The position numbers were made by a program, and so were the translations under genes. A DNA stretch of 64,000 nucleotides from an uncultured Prochlorococcus sp. (GTDB taxonomy: Bacteria; Cyanobacteriota; Cyanobacteriia; PCC-6307; Cyanobiaceae). The stretch covers positions 23,045 through 87,044 of the forward strand of contig CACNWD010000003.1 of the NCBI GenBank assembly GCA_902624085.1. Direction: 5' to 3'. A model generated the notes under the pieces. That model worked only from the letters and a program-made list of their open reading frames with translations. It made no database searches and was not told the DNA's origin. This document shows positions 63,511 to 64,000 of this stretch, piece after piece (positions within the stretch are counted from its first letter, which is position 1; every line of letters begins with the position of its first letter).

Positions 63511-64000
63511 TCAAAGGCAATTATCATGTCTATTTGCTATAGATGGATGCCTAAGAATGGAGTCCATTAGACGAACACCTCTTAATTGATTTACAAGTGG
63601 CATATGTCCATCAGGTGCTTTTAAAGACCAACAAAAAGATGTTGGATACCTAGTCCAAATACCATCTTTCTTCCAACCTATTTTTGGCCAAAGTAAATCA
63701 TATCTCTTTCCTACAGACTTCAGTAATTTAGCTTGGTTAGAAAATCCAAATTTACCTTGAGAATAAATGTTCCATAATCTGTCTATTGTAACTAAATCTT
63801 CACCAGGAATATCTTTGACTTCGCTATAGAAAACATAACCTCTATTTTCTGCAACTTTACCAGCTAACTTTCTTAGGTAAGAACTTGTTAATCTATCAGC
63901 CTCTTCAAAATTTTGGTTTAATAAATTTAATTGCAAATTATCATAATTTAGATTTATTCCTGAATTAGTATAGTACCACTTATTATATATATCATTATCA
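63511..64000 (-). CDS. gun4: GUN4 tetrapyrrole-binding protein (5' end outside window)
   Basis: GUN4 binds protoporphyrin IX and Mg-protoporphyrin and stimulates magnesium chelatase (ChlH). The domain is recognisable in NFEEADRLTSSYLRKLAG, IDRLWNIYSQGKFGFSNQ and TSFCWSLKAPDGHMPLVNQLRG. The ORF track begins at a TTG at 63936, but the frame stays open to position 64000 (residues before it include GINLNYDNLQLNLL, the typical start of the GUN4 core). The true start is therefore outside the window and the ORF-track start is an artefact. Cyanobacterial GUN4 usually has a helical N-terminal domain, which would lie beyond the edge. Confidence 0.93.
   Translation of the reverse strand, partial: DNDIYNKWYYTNSGINLNYDNLQLNLLNQNFEEADRLTSSYLRKLAGKVAENRGYVFYSEVKDIPGEDLVTIDRLWNIYSQGKFGFSNQAKLLKSVGKRYDLLWPKIGWKKDGIWTRYPTSFCWSLKAPDGHMPLVNQLRGVRLMDSILRHPSIANRHDNCL

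Noticed and set aside
63511-63936. ORF-track boundaries for GUN4 as a complete 141-residue protein
   Set aside because: The frame remains open to the window edge and the upstream residues match the start of the GUN4 core, so the protein is partial here.

Overview
The window looks like a piece of the core chromosome of a marine picocyanobacterium, most probably a high-light-type Prochlorococcus. The DNA is very AT-rich throughout (roughly 30% GC by eye), intergenic gaps are short, and many proteins belong to cyanobacterial or plastid families: PsaK, GUN4, a CCB2/CCB4-like cytochrome b6 maturation protein, a YggT/CCB3-like protein, DUF2499, DUF3593, DUF1995, DUF3110 and CobN. I saw no insertion sequence, integrase, CRISPR array, rRNA operon or prophage gene. 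Species assignment is inference from gene content and base composition only.

Layout. 1-2.8 kb: the 3' end of an unrecognised gene, a gene-poor stretch, tRNA-Met(CAT), then trmL, cobU and a small exported protein (minus strand), and a CCB2/CCB4-like gene (plus). 2.8-6.6 kb: a minus-strand run rpmG-rpsR-RNB exoribonuclease-metG-lptC. 6.7-9.2 kb: pheT, followed by about 0.7 kb with a cluster of AGACTA palindromes and a 37-codon ORF. 10-16 kb: Ap4A phosphorylase, DUF2237, a small acidic protein, metH and ilvE. 16-24 kb: cobN, a PHP-domain protein, a HemG-type protoporphyrinogen oxidase, uvrC, a flavin reductase-like protein and coaD. 24-28 kb: a tight minus-strand operon dapF-cysteine desulfurase-DUF1995-dacB. 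28-36 kb: leuS, pgi, purN, argC, ribBA and a cyclophilin. 36-40 kb: dnaK-dnaJ-DUF3110 and tRNA-Ser(GGA). 40-46.4 kb: a plus-strand run of ferredoxin, IMPase, hisZ, htpG, rpmB, exported peroxiredoxin, DUF2499, DUF3593 and psaK. 46.4-56.8 kb: dxs, ilvA, scpB, YggT, MazG, pyk, MacB-like permease, bioY, lspA and a DUF697 GTPase. 56.7-64 kb: a coupled membrane peptide/PLP decarboxylase pair, tadA, serine-glyoxylate-type aminotransferase, NtcA-type promoter and glnA with a strong terminator, a methyltransferase, a small cyanobacterial protein, an RsbW-like anti-sigma factor and GUN4, which runs off the window.

How the genes fit together. Cobalamin: cobU and cobN make corrinoid and metH uses it. Tetrapyrrole and photosynthesis: HemG, GUN4, PsaK, two CCB-like heme ci maturation candidates and the DUF2499/DUF3593 membrane pair. 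Nitrogen: glnA with a GTT-N8-TAC activator site. Cell envelope: dapF, dacB, lptC and lspA. Translation: metG, pheT, leuS, tadA, trmL and ribosomal proteins S18, L28 and L33. 

The most noteworthy items are a 59-codon membrane ORF missing from the ORF track but joined by an ATGA overlap to the upstream decarboxylase, the palindrome cluster after pheT, a HemG-type oxidase in a cyanobacterium, an RNB enzyme reduced to its catalytic core, an exported PrxQ-like peroxiredoxin without the usual resolving cysteine, the DUF2499-DUF3593 pair beside psaK, and repeated antiparallel gene-end overlaps. I do not see a clear-cut new multi-gene defence or mobile system.
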